Of a stretch of 30,119 nucleotides of DNA, positions 1 through 9,165 are shown piece by piece (positions within the stretch are counted from its first letter, which is position 1; every line of letters starts with the position of its first letter). The DNA comes from Candidatus Fermentithermobacillaceae bacterium UBA3951 (lineage in GTDB: Bacteria > Bacillota > Sulfobacillia > Fermentithermobacillales > Fermentithermobacillaceae), in contig DGDN01000028.1 in assembly GCA_002385465.1 (NCBI GenBank), forward strand, positions 1-30,119, in the 5' to 3' direction. Made by a program: the position numbers and the translations under genes. Under the pieces are notes generated by a model. That model was given only the letters and a program-made list of their open reading frames with translations, did not search any database and had not been told where the DNA came from.

Positions 1-1
1 C

Positions 2-199
2 CCGCTAGGGACCATGGCCATCGTATTGGGAGGGCATGTCAGGGTAGGTTTTGAGGACAACATCTATTACTCGAGAGGAGTACTTGCCAAGTCCAACGGA
101 GAGCTGGTCGCGCGCATGGCGAGGCTCGCCCGCGAACTGGGGAGGAGTGTCGCTTCGCCCGCGGAAGCCAGGAAGATACTGAAGCTCATGGACAACTAA
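2..199 (+). CDS. Beta-keto-acid cleavage enzyme (BKACE/Kce family), C-terminal fragment
   Basis: Only the last 65 codons are in the window; the frame is open to its left edge, so the first in-frame ATG (14) is internal. The C-terminal signature of the 3-keto-5-aminohexanoate cleavage (Kce/BKACE) family is visible: GGHVRVGFEDNIY followed by a RGVLAKSN-like stretch and a closing helix. Family members are zinc-dependent and exchange an acyl group between a beta-keto acid and acetyl-CoA; the founding member acts in lysine fermentation. The exact substrate cannot be told from this piece because the catalytic barrel is outside the window. It ends about 50 bases before the aldolase gene, so co-transcription is possible. 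Confidence 0.8.
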   Translation, partial: PLGTMAIVLGGHVRVGFEDNIYYSRGVLAKSNGELVARMARLARELGRSVASPAEARKILKLMDN

Positions 200-247
200 C
201 GAAAGATTCTCCGTCTACGATTGAACCATATTGAAAGGGGCGCCATC

Positions 248-907
248 ATGAAGCTGTTTTTGGACACCGCGAACATCAAGGAGATCAAAGAAGCTGCCAG
301 CTGGGGAGTGATCTCGGGAGTCACCACCAATCCCAGCCTCATCGCCAAGGAAAAGCGCGACTTTAGGACCGTCGTAAAGGAGATCACCGAGATAGTGCCC
401 GGGCCCATCTCGGCCGAAGTGTTATCGGAGAAGGCCGACGATATGATCCCCGAGGCCAGGGAGCTAGCCAAGATCGCTCCCAACGTCGTCGTCAAGATCC
501 CCATGACGGCGGAAGGGCTTAAGGCGGTAAAGGTGCTTTCCAAGGAAGGTGTGAAGACCAACGTAACTCTCGTCTTTTCGGCCTCCCAGGGGCTTCTCGC
601 ATGCCTCGCCGGCGCTACATACGTAAGCCCGTTCCTGGGGCGGCTTGATGACGTGAGCAACGAGGGCATGGATGTAGTCACCGACCTCGTAATGATTATT
701 GAGAACTACGGGTTTAAAACCGAGGTCATCGCGGCGTCCGTAAGGCACCCCATGCACGTGGTAGAGGCGGCAAGGGCTTCCGCCCACATCGCCACGGTGC
801 CTTTCAAGGTGCTCGAGCAGATGGTCCGTCACCCGCTCACAGACATAGGAATAAAGAGGTTCCAGGACGACTGGGCGAAAGTCCAAAAGGAGCTGGGAGC
901 CCTTTGA
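248..907 (+). CDS. tal: Transaldolase / fructose-6-phosphate aldolase-like protein (TalC/FSA subfamily)
   Basis: A 219-residue class I aldolase of the short transaldolase family, which moves dihydroxyacetone units between sugar phosphates in the cytoplasmic non-oxidative pentose phosphate pathway. The N-terminus MKLFLDTANI, the GVTTNPS motif (about 24-30) and the Schiff-base lysine in VVVKIPMT (Lys83) are all present, and the length is normal for the subfamily (214-220). I chose ATG 248 because GAAAGGGG at 233-240 lies at the right distance and the protein then begins exactly where homologues do; an upstream frame start at 221 would precede that site. Sequence alone does not separate transaldolase from fructose-6-phosphate aldolase activity. 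Position just before rho matches the tal-rho neighbourhood of B. subtilis. Confidence 0.92.
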   Translation: MKLFLDTANIKEIKEAASWGVISGVTTNPSLIAKEKRDFRTVVKEITEIVPGPISAEVLSEKADDMIPEARELAKIAPNVVVKIPMTAEGLKAVKVLSKEGVKTNVTLVFSASQGLLACLAGATYVSPFLGRLDDVSNEGMDVVTDLVMIIENYGFKTEVIAASVRHPMHVVEAARASAHIATVPFKVLEQMVRHPLTDIGIKRFQDDWAKVQKELGAL

Positions 908-1092
908 ATCTTGACTGGCCTTAATGCGTATGATAGGTTCGAGTAGGAAAGCGAGATTCCGCCTACCGATGTGTCCCCAGGAGTTCATGCGTACCCGGTA
1001 AACGTCTTTCGGCTTGCCGATTTCGATATGTCCTTCCAAACGCTCGGGCAGCGGACTCTAGGTTTGCCGACGCCCATAGGAGATGTGACGCA

Positions 1093-3597
1093 ATGCCAAA
1101 GGAAGAAACCAAGGAGACAAAAAGCGCGGACGTGCCTCAGGGAGCGTCCAAGTCCAGGAGGCGGGTGAAAGCAAAAGTGAGCCCAGAGGACAGTCCGGCC
1201 GGCGAGGTTAACGAGAAAACCCAGGCCGCCGAGACCCTCGAAGAAACGCCTCCAGCGAAACGCCCCCGCAGAACCAGAAAGACCGGCTCCGAAGAAGCCA
1301 CGCCTAAGACCGGTGAGGTTCACGAAATCTTAGAGCAGGAGGCTAAAGAGGAGCAGCCCGAGACCCCTAAGCGCACTACGAGGGGACGTGGAACGAGGCG
1401 GAAAGCCAAGCCACCCGACGAACCGGAAGCAACGGAAACGACCGAGCCTTCCGCAGTTACCGAACCTCCGGAGCAAGAACCCGAAAAGCCTGCAAAAGCA
1501 AAAACCACCCGTCGAACTAGGAAGAAGTCTGCCGAGACCGCTGAAGCTGTTTCACCGGCGGACGCCCCGAAGGAGCCCGCTCAGCAGGATGTGGCGGAAG
1601 CCCGCGAGAAAGCGGCCCTTTTGCAGCCTGCCCTCGAAGAGACGGTGTCTCAGCCCGTTTCTCCTGAGCCCGTGACTTCCGAACCCGCGGCTCCCGAGAT
1701 GGCGGTAGAGAAGCCTCATGCGCCCGCACCTCTGGTTGCAGAGCCCGTCGCGCAGGAACCGGCTCCCGGAGATGCGGCTCCCCGGCCTGTGGCAGAGGAA
1801 GCGGCTAAGCCTCTTCCTGCAGCTCCCGCTGAAGAGGCGCCCGGCCGGCATGCGGCCAAGAGCGTCCCCGGAGAGGGAGTTTCCGCGGAGGTTACTCCAC
1901 AAGAAGCAGCGTCGGAAGAGAAGCCCGCGGCCGAGCCGCCGCGAAGGCCCGCACCCGACAGGTTTGGGCGCACCATCAGCGACAGGCCGTTTCCTGAGAG
2001 ATACCCGTATCAAAGTGGTGTGACAGAGAGGGCTTCGTCCGTGTCGGAACGCCCGCCTCAGGCAAGGGCCGACGTCGAAAGGCCGGTTTCCAGGCTCACT
2101 ACCCGTGCTCACCAGGAGAGGGTTCAGACCGACCGTGGAGAGCGCCAGCAATTCCAGCGGGTTACGTCCGACATGCCTAGGTTCAAGTCGCCCGAGCAGG
2201 TCGATCACCGGCCTCCTGCGGAACAGAGGCAGGTGGACGAGCGTGACTACCGCCAGGCTCCCACAAGGCAGGAACCCCCTGCCGACGTACTCTACGTGCG
2301 TCCGGCCAAGGCCTCGCGTGCCAGGCCTGATTCGGGGCCGACCATGAAGGAACTCGCCAACATGACCCTGGTCGACCTCCAGCGACTCGCCCGGGAGCTG
2401 GGCATCGCCGGGTATTCGAGCCTCAGAAAGAAGGAACTTGTTTTCGAGATCCTAAAGGCCCGCACCCAGGCGGGGGGACTCATTTTCGCCGAAGGCCTTC
2501 TAGAGATCCTGAACGAAGGGTACGGCTTCCTAAGACCCGCGTTCTACTTCCCGAGCAAAGATGACATATATATCTCGCCGTCCCAGATCCGCAAGTTCGA
2601 CCTAAGGACCGGAGACCTCGTGTCGGGACAGGTACGCCCGCCCCACGACACCGAGAGATATTACGGGCTCCTCCGGATAGAAGCCATTAACGGAGAGGAT
2701 CCCGAGACTGCCCGGGAGAGGCCAAACTTCGAGGGCCTTACGCCGATTTTCCCCAACGAACGTTTCAAGCTCGAGACCACGAGGGGGAACACTTCAGGAC
2801 GGCTCCTCGACCTTGTGGCGCCTGTCGGGAAGGGTCAGAGGGGACTCATTGTCTCGCCTCCTAAAGCAGGCAAGACCGTCCTCCTCAAGAACATCGCAAA
2901 CGCCATAACGACGAACCACCCAGAGACTTACCTGATGGTCCTCCTCATCGACGAGCGGCCGGAAGAAGTCACCGACATGCAGCGTTCGGTCCACGGGGAA
3001 GTGATCGCCTCGACGTTCGACGAGCCCCCGGAGAACCACGCCAGAGTCGCGGAGATGGCCCTTGAGCGTGCCAAGCGCCTCGTAGAGACCGGGAAGGACG
3101 TAGTGGTACTCCTTGACAGCATCACCAGGATGACAAGGGCTTACAATCTTATAGAGCCCAGCTCGGGCAGGACGCTCTCCGGAGGTATGGACCCGGCGGC
3201 GTTCAACAAGCCCAAGAAGTTCTTTGGCGCTGCCCGCAACATTGAAGAAGGCGGGAGCCTGACCATACTGGGTACGTGCCTCATCGACACCGGTTCCAGG
3301 ATGGACGACGTGATCTACGAAGAGTTCAAAGGTACCGGCAACATGGAGGTCCACCTTGACCGGAAGCTCTCTGAGCGAAGGATTTTCCCGGCAATCGATA
3401 TCAAGAGGTCGGGCACGCGCAAGGAGGAGCTCCTGCAGCCCAAGGAAGAGATCGAAGCCATGTGGCTCTTCAGGAAGATGACGAACGACCTGGAGCCCGA
3501 CAAGGTCTTGGAGGCCCTTATAGACCTCCTTACCAAGACTCACAACAACCGGGAGGCCCTACCGATCCTCAGGAAGAGGCTGGCGTTGATGAGGTAG
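1093..3597 (+). CDS. rho: Transcription termination factor Rho with very long N-terminal extension
   Basis: Hexameric RNA-dependent ATPase/helicase that ends transcription. The canonical Rho begins at about residue 418 (TMKELANMTLVDLQ, Rho_N/SAP-like helices), followed by the cold-shock-type RNA-binding domain (about 470-545) and the RecA-like motor. Walker A is PPKAGKT at 589-595 and the Walker B aspartate is Asp675 in VVLLDSITR. Total length is 834 against about 420 for E. coli Rho. Residues 1-417 are predicted to be disordered and rich in Pro, Ala, Glu, Arg and Lys, with four basic patches (about 20-28, 56-63, 93-106, 135-145) separated by acidic stretches, then a Pro/Ala/Glu segment and an Arg/Gln/Pro segment. 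ATG 1093 has AGGAGAT at 1078-1084 upstream. The stop codon lies in a short inverted repeat shared with the rpmE promoter. Confidence 0.97.
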   Translation: MPKEETKETKSADVPQGASKSRRRVKAKVSPEDSPAGEVNEKTQAAETLEETPPAKRPRRTRKTGSEEATPKTGEVHEILEQEAKEEQPETPKRTTRGRGTRRKAKPPDEPEATETTEPSAVTEPPEQEPEKPAKAKTTRRTRKKSAETAEAVSPADAPKEPAQQDVAEAREKAALLQPALEETVSQPVSPEPVTSEPAAPEMAVEKPHAPAPLVAEPVAQEPAPGDAAPRPVAEEAAKPLPAAPAEEAPGRHAAKSVPGEGVSAEVTPQEAASEEKPAAEPPRRPAPDRFGRTISDRPFPERYPYQSGVTERASSVSERPPQARADVERPVSRLTTRAHQERVQTDRGERQQFQRVTSDMPRFKSPEQVDHRPPAEQRQVDERDYRQAPTRQEPPADVLYVRPAKASRARPDSGPTMKELANMTLVDLQRLARELGIAGYSSLRKKELVFEILKARTQAGGLIFAEGLLEILNEGYGFLRPAFYFPSKDDIYISPSQIRKFDLRTGDLVSGQVRPPHDTERYYGLLRIEAINGEDPETARERPNFEGLTPIFPNERFKLETTRGNTSGRLLDLVAPVGKGQRGLIVSPPKAGKTVLLKNIANAITTNHPETYLMVLLIDERPEEVTDMQRSVHGEVIASTFDEPPENHARVAEMALERAKRLVETGKDVVVLLDSITRMTRAYNLIEPSSGRTLSGGMDPAAFNKPKKFFGAARNIEEGGSLTILGTCLIDTGSRMDDVIYEEFKGTGNMEVHLDRKLSERRIFPAIDIKRSGTRKEELLQPKEEIEAMWLFRKMTNDLEPDKVLEALIDLLTKTHNNREALPILRKRLALMR

Positions 3598-3615
3598 CAC
3601 AAAGCGTGCTATACT
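3586..3615 (+). promoter_or_regulatory. Sigma-A-type promoter for rpmE with overlapping inverted repeat
   Basis: TTGATG (3586-3591) and TATACT (3610-3615) are separated by 18 bases. The -35 lies in the last codons of rho. The inverted repeat TAGCAC/GTGCTA (3595-3600 and 3606-3611, five-base loop) fills the spacer and touches the -10, so it could be a repressor site or a weak terminator hairpin for rho, since a T-rich run follows. Promoter match is seen directly; operator function is inference. Confidence 0.55.
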
Positions 3616-3660
3616 CTTTCTGTTTGCTTTAGGGTTGCTTTGAGTCTGTCTTGAGATTGC

Positions 3661-3687
3661 TCCTGGGATTGCACCAGGATTCCCTGG
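3661..3687 (+). promoter_or_regulatory. rpmE leader with two mutually exclusive hairpins (possible L31 leader)
   Basis: TCCTGG (3661-3666) can pair with CCAGGA (3674-3679) over a seven-base loop, while the same CCAGG can instead pair with CCTGG at 3683-3687 over a four-base loop. The predicted transcript has about 130 bases of leader before rpmE, long for such a short gene. L31 mRNA leaders that bind their own protein are known in Firmicutes; membership of this leader in that class is inference. Confidence 0.35.
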
Positions 3688-3751
3688 GGTCAGGCGCTTC
3701 TGATTCTGCCGGATCCTTTGAGAGGGCCACATACGTTTTGAGGTGATTCGC

Positions 3752-3991
3752 ATGAAGACCGGGATCCATCCGAATTATGAAAAGACGACGATTAACTGCG
3801 CTTGCGGCGCGACATATGAAGTCGGTTCCACCAAGAAGGGCGTTAGGGTAGACATCTGCGCCAAGTGTCACCCGTTCTTCACCGGCGTGCAGAAGATCAT
3901 CGACACGGGCGGCCGGGTCGAGAGGTTCCGGCAGAAGTACGGGTACATCGAGGGTGAGAAGAGAGAGGACACTCCCAAGGAAGCCCGCTAG
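3752..3991 (+). CDS. rpmE: 50S ribosomal protein L31 (zinc-binding type)
   Basis: A 79-residue protein matching L31, which sits at the base of the central protuberance and contributes to the bridge between the 50S and 30S subunits. It starts with the family's typical MKTGIHPNY and keeps all four zinc-ligand cysteines: Cys16 and Cys18 in a CxC pair, Cys36 and Cys39 in a CxxC pair, followed by HPFFTG. It is thus the C+ (zinc) paralogue, the form normally made in zinc-replete cells and replaced by a cysteine-less copy under zinc limitation in several bacteria. The C-terminus carries a slightly longer charged tail. ATG 3752 is preceded by GAGGTG at 3740-3745; the in-frame start nine bases upstream would overlap that site and was rejected. 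The gene has its own promoter and terminator, so it is probably monocistronic. Confidence 0.97.
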   Translation: MKTGIHPNYEKTTINCACGATYEVGSTKKGVRVDICAKCHPFFTGVQKIIDTGGRVERFRQKYGYIEGEKREDTPKEAR

Positions 3992-4006
3992 CTAGGCACT
4001 ACATGA

Positions 4007-4036
4007 GGCAGGGACCTTTACGGGTTTCTGCCTTTT
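4007..4036 (+). terminator. Rho-independent terminator after rpmE
   Basis: GGCAGGGACC (4007-4016) pairs with GGTTTCTGCC (4023-4032) over a six-base loop: a ten-base-pair stem with two G-U wobbles, followed at once by TTTT and further T-rich sequence. It lies 15 bases after the rpmE stop and argues against the next gene starting at 4003. Confidence 0.8.
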
Positions 4037-4062
4037 CATTTTCCTGTAAAATAGTGTGTGGT

Positions 4063-5066
4063 ATGCGTAGAGAGTTTAGTCCCAGGGTATGCGAGGCTAC
4101 AGGCGATTCGAAAGCGAGTTTGGGGGTAGACGTTGTGGCCGGTCCGCCTTCTTACGGAGGTCAGGCGGTAATAGAAGGGGTTGTAATGAGGGGCCCGCGG
4201 TTTGCTTCCATGTCCGTGAGAGACCCCGGCGGTGAGATTGTCTCTTTCGTAAAGAAGGCCGACACGCTATCCCGAAAGAGCGCTCTCTTGCGTCTCCCCG
4301 TCGTTAGAGGCGCCCTATCATTCTGGGATTCCCTGTCCTTGGGCGTCGAGATGCTCATGCGGTCTGCGGACATCTCGTTTCCCGAAGAGGAGAAATCGTC
4401 AAAGGGCGCTCTTGACCTTAGCGTGCTGATTGCCGCGGTCTTGGCCGTCGGCCTTTTCATCGTCTTTCCGGCGGTGGCCGCCCCTTATGTTGCCGCGGCG
4501 CTAAAGGTGACCGGGACCTTTTGGGCGAGCCTTGTCGAGGCCTTCGTCCGCGTCTTAGTCCTTGTGGCCTACGTGGGTTCCATATCGAGGTTGAAAGAGA
4601 TAAGGCGGGTGCTTGAGTACCACGGCGCCGAACACAAAGTGATATGGGCTTGGGAGAACCATTACCGGGAAATAAACGACAGGATCTACCTGGACAAATG
4701 GGGAGTCCCCGAGATCAGCGAGTTCCTCGCGTCCAAAGCGCGCTTTGAGTCGAAGCTCCACCCGCGCTGCGGTACCAGCTTCCTTTTCATAGTGGTCCTT
4801 GTCACGTGGGTGGTGTTCCTATTCATCACCCCGCAGGGAGTAGTGAATAGGGTGGTGGCGAGGCTTGCGCTCCTGCCTCTCACCGCAGGACTGTCATACG
4901 AGTTTCTTAAGGCTTCAGCCACGAGAGAGGGCGGTTTCTGGCGCCTTCTGAGAGCGCCGGGGATGGGCCTACAGGCCATGACCACCAGAGAACCCGAACC
5001 CGAACAACTTGAGGTTGCAGCCGATAGCCTGGCCCGGTTGGTCGAAGCCGAGAGGGGTGGTTTCAG

Positions 5067-5070
<4 letters not shown>
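4063..5070 (+). CDS. yqhQ: DUF1385 family membrane protein (YqhQ-like)
   Basis: A conserved membrane protein of the DUF1385/YqhQ family, function not established. Family signatures are clear: YGGQAVIEGVVMRGP near the N-terminus, YHGAEHKVIWAWE in the middle and HPRCGTSFLFIV further on. Four hydrophobic segments are visible (around 4420-4500, 4520-4580, 4780-4840 and 4850-4920). The start is uncertain. An ATG at 4003 would sit inside the rpmE terminator and is unlikely; ATG 4063 is given here (335 aa) but has a poor ribosome binding site, and GTG 4135, preceded by GGGGG about nine bases upstream and close to where homologues begin, is a serious alternative. The end overlaps prfA by four bases, implying translational coupling; rpmE-yqhQ-prfA is a frequent arrangement in Clostridia. 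Confidence 0.88.
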
Positions 5071-6166
<1,096 letters not shown>

Positions 6167-6170
<4 letters not shown>

Positions 6171-7042
6171 ACGTAGGCAAGGCGCTCTCTTTCGGAAGGC
6201 GTCGTCTGGCAGGAAGGTCGGAATCCTTCGCCCGGGATGCGTCGCTTCTCCTCGCATTCGTCCTGGGCGAGCCGCCTGAGTTTGTCCACCTGCACCCTGA
6301 AGCCTGCGTGAGTGAGAACCTCTTCGCCCTATACACGACCCTCTTGGACAGGCGTGCATCCGGGGAACCAATCGCCTATATCAGAGGATTTCAAGAGTTT
6401 ATGGGACATAACTTCTTGGTTGACCGGAGGGTGCTGGTTCCCCGTCCGGAGACCGAGCATGTTGTGGACACCGCGGTTCGCCTTTTGACAGAAACGTCGG
6501 AGGCTTCGCCCTTTGTGGGCGACATCTGCTGCGGCTCGGGGGCAATAGGCCTCTCAATCGCCAAGGCTCTTCCGTCCTCCAGAGTGGTGCTTAGCGATGT
6601 TTCACGTGGAGCGGTCGGTCTAGCACGGGAAAACGCGAAAAGGCTCGGTTTGTCGGGGAGAGCTGCGTTTCTTGTTGGGGACCTTGTCACGCCGCTTCTC
6701 AAGGCAGGGTTCGCCGGCAAGTTTGACGTTGTGACTGCCAATCCGCCGTACATCCCCACGGGAGAGATTGAAACCCTTTCCCCAACGGTGCGGGAATATG
6801 AACCCCGGCTGGCCCTTGATGGGGGAGAATCCGGGCTAGAGGTCATACGGAGGATATCCACGGAAGTGCCCGCTGTCTTAAAGCCGGGGGGGCATTTGGT
6901 GATGGAGATAGGCGCAGATCAAGGAGATGCCTGTCAGGATATTATGATGGAGGATGGAGAGACCTGGAGAGAGATTCAGGTCCTCAAAGATTACGCAGGC
7001 AGGCAACGGGTGGTCGTTGGAAGAACTCGTGGTTGTAGCTAA
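6167..7042 (+). CDS. prmC: Release factor glutamine N5-methyltransferase
   Basis: S-adenosylmethionine-dependent enzyme that methylates the glutamine of the GGQ motif in RF1 and RF2. The N-terminal helical substrate-binding domain (about 1-85) leads through the usual VPRPETE linker to a Rossmann-type domain. Its SAM loop reads DICCGSGAIGLS, and the catalytic NPPY motif is at 192-195, followed by the family stretch EYEPRLALDGGESGLE. At 291 residues it is full length. The ATG overlaps the prfA stop by four bases. About 80 bases without a visible terminator separate it from the next gene. spoIIR, which lies near here in B. subtilis, is not present. Confidence 0.97.
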
Positions 7043-7124
7043 AGGGCACTGTGCTTGCAGGGGCCCGTTGCAGGACCGATGAGTATTTCCGGTTTCATGA
7101 GGGTTGTCGGGAGGTCCGGCGTCC

Positions 7125-8732
7125 ATGGAAACAAAGATCGTAAAGGTTGACCCTTTCGGTAGAGACGAGTCCTTGCTGATCCCGTGCGCGGAAGTCCTGC
7201 GCCGCGGGGGACTGGTGGCTTTCCCTACCGAGACGGTGTACGGCCTGGGCGCCAATGCCCTCATGCCCGAGGCGGTGAGCCGCATATTTGAAGCCAAGGG
7301 CCGTCCGCAGGATAACCCCCTTATCGTCCATGTTTCAAGGCCGGAAGCGGTCGCTCCGCTTGTGAGAGACATTAGCAAAGCGGCTATACTGGTCATGGAG
7401 GCTTTCTGGCCCGGGCCGCTTACCCTGCTCTTTGCCAGGTCAGACCTGGTTCCACCGGTTGTGACGGCGGGCCTTCCGACCGTGGCCATCAGGATGCCCG
7501 ACCACCCGGTTGCCCAGCGGCTTATTGACCTCGCAGGGGTCCCTGTGGCTGCCCCTTCGGCCAATTTGTCGGGGAAGCCGAGCCCCACGACTTTCGAAGA
7601 TACGCTGAAAGATCTCAAGGGAAGGGTGGACATCATCGTCGACGGGGGACCCTCGGGTATAGGAGTTGAGTCGACGGTCCTGGACATCTCGGGCCCTGTC
7701 CCAAAGATATTGCGCCCCGGCGGCCTCTCTCTCGAAGACCTCCGGAGCGTCTTGGGAGAGGTAGAAGTGGCCTCGGGAATACCTTCTCAGGGACCGCCTC
7801 CTTCACCCGGCATGAAATACAGGCATTACGCCCCCAAAGCCCCTGTATTCCTCGTGATAGGGAGCCCCGAGGAGCAGGCTGAGGCCTTGAGGCTCCATGC
7901 GGCGAAGCACCTCTTGGCCGGGAAACGGGTGCTCATCCTCTCTTCCAGCGAGAACCTTCCGGCATACGCAGCCCTCAAGGAGAATTGGCCTGAGAGTCTG
8001 ACGGTCTTGGAGCTGGGGCCCAGGGAGGACCTGGCTCGCGTGGCTTCGAGGCTGTTTTCGGGATTAAGGCACGGAGATGAAACCGGCGCTGACGTCATAC
8101 TCTCAGAGTCTTTTCCGGAAAAGGGGCTCGGGCTTGCCATCCAAAACAGGCTCGAGAGGGCGAGCGGGGGACGGACGATCAAGCCGATTGCCGAGCCGCC
8201 TCATAAATCGCCTGCCAGACCGGAGATGAATGTCCTCCTGGTTTGCACGGGCAATACGTGCCGGAGCCCCATGGCGGAAGTCTTGTTGCGCGAAATAGGG
8301 AAGGCCGAGTGCCCCGAGATAGGTTTGAACGTCATGTCAAGAGGCACGGCGGCAGCCGGCGGCATGCCCGCGACGCAAGAGGCAATGCGGGCCGTGGCCG
8401 AGCGGGGGCTTGACCTATCTGAGCATAAGTCCAGGATGGTTTCGGAGAAGGACCTCTCGTGGGCAGACCTGGTGATCACAATGACGAAGGCCCACAAGCG
8501 CACCCTCGTAGAACGCTATCCTTCCTATTCCGGAAAAGTGGCGACGTTGTCCGAGGCATCGGGCGGCGCCGTAGGGGGAGACGTGAGCGACCCCTTCGGC
8601 CTCGGCGATCCCGCGTACCTAAGGGCCAGAGATGAATTGGAGGTTGGCCTCAGGGCCGTTTGTGAGAGAATAAGACGGGTTACGTCAAATCGGGATGGAG
8701 GTAAGCAAGATGAGGATCGCTCTGGGAAGTGA
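7125..8732 (+). CDS. tsaC: Fusion: threonylcarbamoyl-AMP synthase (TsaC/Sua5) + YwlE-like protein-arginine phosphatase
   Basis: A 535-residue two-enzyme protein. Residues 1 to about 345 form a full Sua5-type synthase, which makes threonylcarbamoyl-AMP for the t6A37 modification of ANN-decoding tRNAs: PTETVYGLGA (34-43), PSANLSG (144-150) and the Sua5 linker SPGMKYRHYAP (227-237) are present. Residues 368-535 form a low-molecular-weight phosphatase, with the P-loop CTGNTCRS (Cys374, Arg380) and general acid Asp489 in DPFG. Thr378 takes the place of Thr11 in B. subtilis YwlE, the residue that makes that enzyme specific for phosphoarginine. There is no stop codon or frameshift sign between the halves. 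I chose ATG 7125 because GGGAGGT (7109-7115) precedes it; the TTG at 7104 lacks such a site. In B. subtilis ywlC and ywlE are separate genes in this neighbourhood. Confidence 0.93.
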   Translation: METKIVKVDPFGRDESLLIPCAEVLRRGGLVAFPTETVYGLGANALMPEAVSRIFEAKGRPQDNPLIVHVSRPEAVAPLVRDISKAAILVMEAFWPGPLTLLFARSDLVPPVVTAGLPTVAIRMPDHPVAQRLIDLAGVPVAAPSANLSGKPSPTTFEDTLKDLKGRVDIIVDGGPSGIGVESTVLDISGPVPKILRPGGLSLEDLRSVLGEVEVASGIPSQGPPPSPGMKYRHYAPKAPVFLVIGSPEEQAEALRLHAAKHLLAGKRVLILSSSENLPAYAALKENWPESLTVLELGPREDLARVASRLFSGLRHGDETGADVILSESFPEKGLGLAIQNRLERASGGRTIKPIAEPPHKSPARPEMNVLLVCTGNTCRSPMAEVLLREIGKAECPEIGLNVMSRGTAAAGGMPATQEAMRAVAERGLDLSEHKSRMVSEKDLSWADLVITMTKAHKRTLVERYPSYSGKVATLSEASGGAVGGDVSDPFGLGDPAYLRARDELEVGLRAVCERIRRVTSNRDGGKQDEDRSGK

Positions 8733-9165
8733 TCACGCCGGTTTCCGCCTCAAAGAGGAAGTGGCCGGGATGGTCAGGGAAATGGGACACGAACCCATTG
8801 ACCTGGGGACGTACTCAGACGAATCCGTTGACTACCCGGATTTCGCCGTGAAGGTGGCGGAATCGATACTCGCCGGAGATGCCGATCTCGGCATACTCGT
8901 TTGTGGGACAGGCCTCGGTATGGCCATGTCTGCCAATAAGGTGCCCGGGATAAGGGCTGCAGCGGTATCCGACACGTTTTCGGCGCGGGCCACCCGAGAG
9001 CACAACGACGCCAACGTGCTCTGCATCGGAGCACGCGTCGTAGGGAGCGGCCTCGCCCGCGACCTTGTGAGCGCCTTCCTGGGAGCCTCCTTTGAGGGAG
9101 GACGCCACGTGAGGCGGGTTGAGAAAATGAAGGACATCGAGAAGAAGTTTGGGGGTGCACGCTGA
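8710..9165 (+). CDS. rpiB: Ribose-5-phosphate isomerase B
   Basis: Cytoplasmic isomerase linking ribose 5-phosphate and ribulose 5-phosphate; the RpiB/LacAB family can also act on allose or galactose phosphates. The N-terminal GSDHAGF motif, the YPDFA stretch and the active-site cysteine loop VCGTGLGM are intact, as is the HNDANVLCIGAR block. At 151 residues it is full length. ATG 8710 is set by GGAGG at 8697-8701 (eight-base spacing); the start overlaps the end of the upstream fusion gene by 23 bases, so translation is probably coupled. An ATG at 8695 would place the ribosome site inside the gene. The same neighbour (ywlE-rpiB-ywlG) is found in B. subtilis. Confidence 0.96.
   Translation: MRIALGSDHAGFRLKEEVAGMVREMGHEPIDLGTYSDESVDYPDFAVKVAESILAGDADLGILVCGTGLGMAMSANKVPGIRAAAVSDTFSARATREHNDANVLCIGARVVGSGLARDLVSAFLGASFEGGRHVRRVEKMKDIEKKFGGAR

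Noticed and set aside
911..916. TTGACT as a possible -35 before rho
   Set aside because: No acceptable -10 lies 16-18 bases downstream; the nearest TATGAT is only about 12 bases away.
2794..3543. Long minus-strand open frame of about 249 codons inside rho
   Set aside because: Antisense shadow of a conserved GC-rich gene; composition follows the complementary frame and no ribosome site is present.
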